5,536 bases of DNA from JBBQVZ01 sp038211015 (GTDB lineage Bacteria; Actinomycetota; UBA4738; HRBIN12), in contig JBBQVZ010000179.1 of NCBI GenBank assembly GCA_038211015.1, positions 1-5,536 of the forward strand, read 5' to 3'. Shown piece by piece: positions 5,036 through 5,536 of the stretch. Each line of letters begins with the position of its first letter. Position 1 is the first letter of the stretch. Under the pieces are notes generated by a model. It saw only the letters and a program-made list of their open reading frames with translations. It was not told where the DNA came from and ran no database searches. A program made the position numbers and the translations under genes.

Positions 5036-5217
5036 TGTCGCGAGGACGGTCACCTCACTGCGGCCGGCCAGGCCTTGCTGCCGCATGCCGAACAATTGCT
5101 CGACCTGTCCGCCACAGCGCCGGCGGCCGTCGAAACGGCCGTGGCCGCCGAGGCACGATCACGATCATGATCGCGGAGCACGTTTCCGGAGATCTCGCCG
5201 CACCGCCGGGTAAGTGA
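5036..5217 (+). pseudogene. LysR-family regulator fragment
   Basis: The frame from about 5036 reads CREDGHLTAAGQALLPHAEQ followed by LLDLSATAPAAVETA. After a frameshift near 5150 it continues GTITIMIAEHVSGDLAAPPG and stops at 5215-5217. 'LTxAGxxLLPHAEQLL' is the segment right after the DNA-binding helices in LysR-type regulators, and 'GTxxIxxAExxxxxLxxP' is the start of their ligand-binding domain. The helix-turn-helix itself and most of the effector domain are missing. The stop codon lies within the first LacI-type operator, so the fragment seems cut off where the next regulatory region begins. Confidence 0.5.
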
Positions 5218-5228
5218 CAACGCTGTCA
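5215..5228. promoter_or_regulatory. LacI-type operator 1
   Basis: TGACAACGCTGTCA is a near-perfect 14-bp palindrome with the central CG typical of LacI/GalR-family sites (5-bp arms TGACA/TGTCA). It reappears reverse-complemented at 5260-5273, 45 bp centre to centre. Confidence 0.7.
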
Positions 5229-5237
5229 CCCGACTAA

Positions 5238-5254
5238 CGCGGCTCAAGGCCGCG
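5238..5254. repeat. Inverted repeat between the two operators
   Basis: CGCGGC and GCCGCG form a perfect 6-bp stem around the 5-nt loop TCAAG. It sits midway between the two operator copies, so the region as a whole is a nested palindrome. It could be a hairpin or another protein site. Confidence 0.5.
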
Positions 5255-5259
5255 CGATG

Positions 5260-5273
5260 TGACAGCGTTGTCA
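5260..5273. promoter_or_regulatory. LacI-type operator 2, overlapping a possible -35 region
   Basis: TGACAGCGTTGTCA is the reverse complement of operator 1; with one extra base the two copies match over 15 bp. It ends 38 nt before the LacI start codon. A TTGTCA in its right half (5268-5273) could act as a -35 box, but the nearest -10-like TACCAT (5288-5293) is only 14 nt away, so the promoter assignment is weak. The position fits autoregulation by the adjacent LacI-family protein. Confidence 0.68.
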
Positions 5274-5311
5274 AGACCGTCTACGGTTACCATCGCAGAG
5301 GGGTCGCGACG

Positions 5312-5536
5312 ATGGGATCGGAGGTATCGGCGGCGACGATGGGGAGTCCCGACCATGACAAAGCCAATCCGGCGGCGGGCAGGCAGGGAAGTGGTCAGCT
5401 GTCGTCGACCCGTCCGTCCCGCCCAACCCTGCGAGACGTGGCCGTGCTGGCCAACGTCAGCTTCAAGACGGTGTCGCGGGTTGTCAACAACGAGCCGCGC
5501 GTTAGACCCGAGACGGCCGAACGCGTGCTGGCAGCA
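5312..5536 (+). CDS. LacI/GalR-family transcriptional regulator, N-terminus (runs off right edge)
   Basis: The frame from ATG 5312 is open to the window end (75 codons). Residues 39-59, TLRDVAVLANVSFKTVSRVV, form the LacI helix-turn-helix, with 'SFKTVSRVVN' as the recognition helix, followed by the usual 'EPRVRPETAERVLAA' third-helix segment. The hinge and sugar-binding domain lie outside the window. AGAGGGG about 8 nt upstream supports this start; the ATG at 5339 is less well placed. Either start leaves an unusually long, Gly/Ser/Pro-rich extension (up to about 38 residues) before the DNA-binding domain, where most family members have only a few residues. The two operators upstream suggest autoregulation. 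The controlled genes, probably sugar uptake or metabolism, are not visible. Confidence 0.92.
   Translation, partial: MGSEVSAATMGSPDHDKANPAAGRQGSGQLSSTRPSRPTLRDVAVLANVSFKTVSRVVNNEPRVRPETAERVLAA

Noticed and set aside
5155..5172. CGATCATGATCG palindrome and repeated GATCA motifs
   Set aside because: Short, and inside the LysR-like coding remnant; no promoter or gene start is linked to it.

Overview
The window is GC-rich (clearly above 60% by eye), uses GTG starts and GC-ending codons, and carries a probable leaderless promoter. This suggests a soil-type Actinomycetota or Chloroflexota bacterium; the phylum is inferred from style and not proven. Intact genes alternate with stretches of decayed gene fragments.

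Region 1 (1-1406, minus strand) is a compact operon: an ArsR-type winged-helix regulator, an SRPBCC/AHSA1-like protein broken by one frameshift, a possible 18-codon leader ORF, a small DUF1059-like protein, and a DUF1801 protein that runs off the left edge. The first two genes, and the leader ORF with the DUF1059 gene, are joined by GTGA stop/start overlaps. A sigma70-like promoter lies immediately upstream of the regulator, and a perfect 16-bp inverted repeat covers its start codon, so autoregulation is likely.

Region 2 (1407-2074) has no intact gene. It holds a frameshifted N-terminal remnant resembling a Type III (Mod-like) DNA methyltransferase on the plus strand and a PfkB/ribokinase remnant on the minus strand.

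Region 3 (2075-2844, minus strand) is a two-gene envelope/stress unit: a glycine-zipper protein and a GlsB/YeaQ-type three-helix membrane protein 5 nt downstream. It ends in a strong hairpin terminator.

Region 4 (2845-5217) is a second graveyard around one intact gene, a four-helix membrane protein of unknown function (3654-4151). The wreckage includes an unidentified C-terminal fragment, a LigD 3'-phosphoesterase remnant, a DUF72 remnant, a PHB-depolymerase-type esterase remnant and a LysR-like fragment. Several are oppositely oriented and meet at their truncated ends, which indicates repeated deletion or rearrangement.

Region 5 (5215-5536) is the start of a LacI-family regulator, preceded by two near-identical operator-like palindromes 45 bp apart. 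The gene continues beyond the right edge.

I found no RNA gene, CRISPR array, intact transposase or complete defence system. The unusual content is regulatory architecture and gene decay rather than a clear new multi-gene system.
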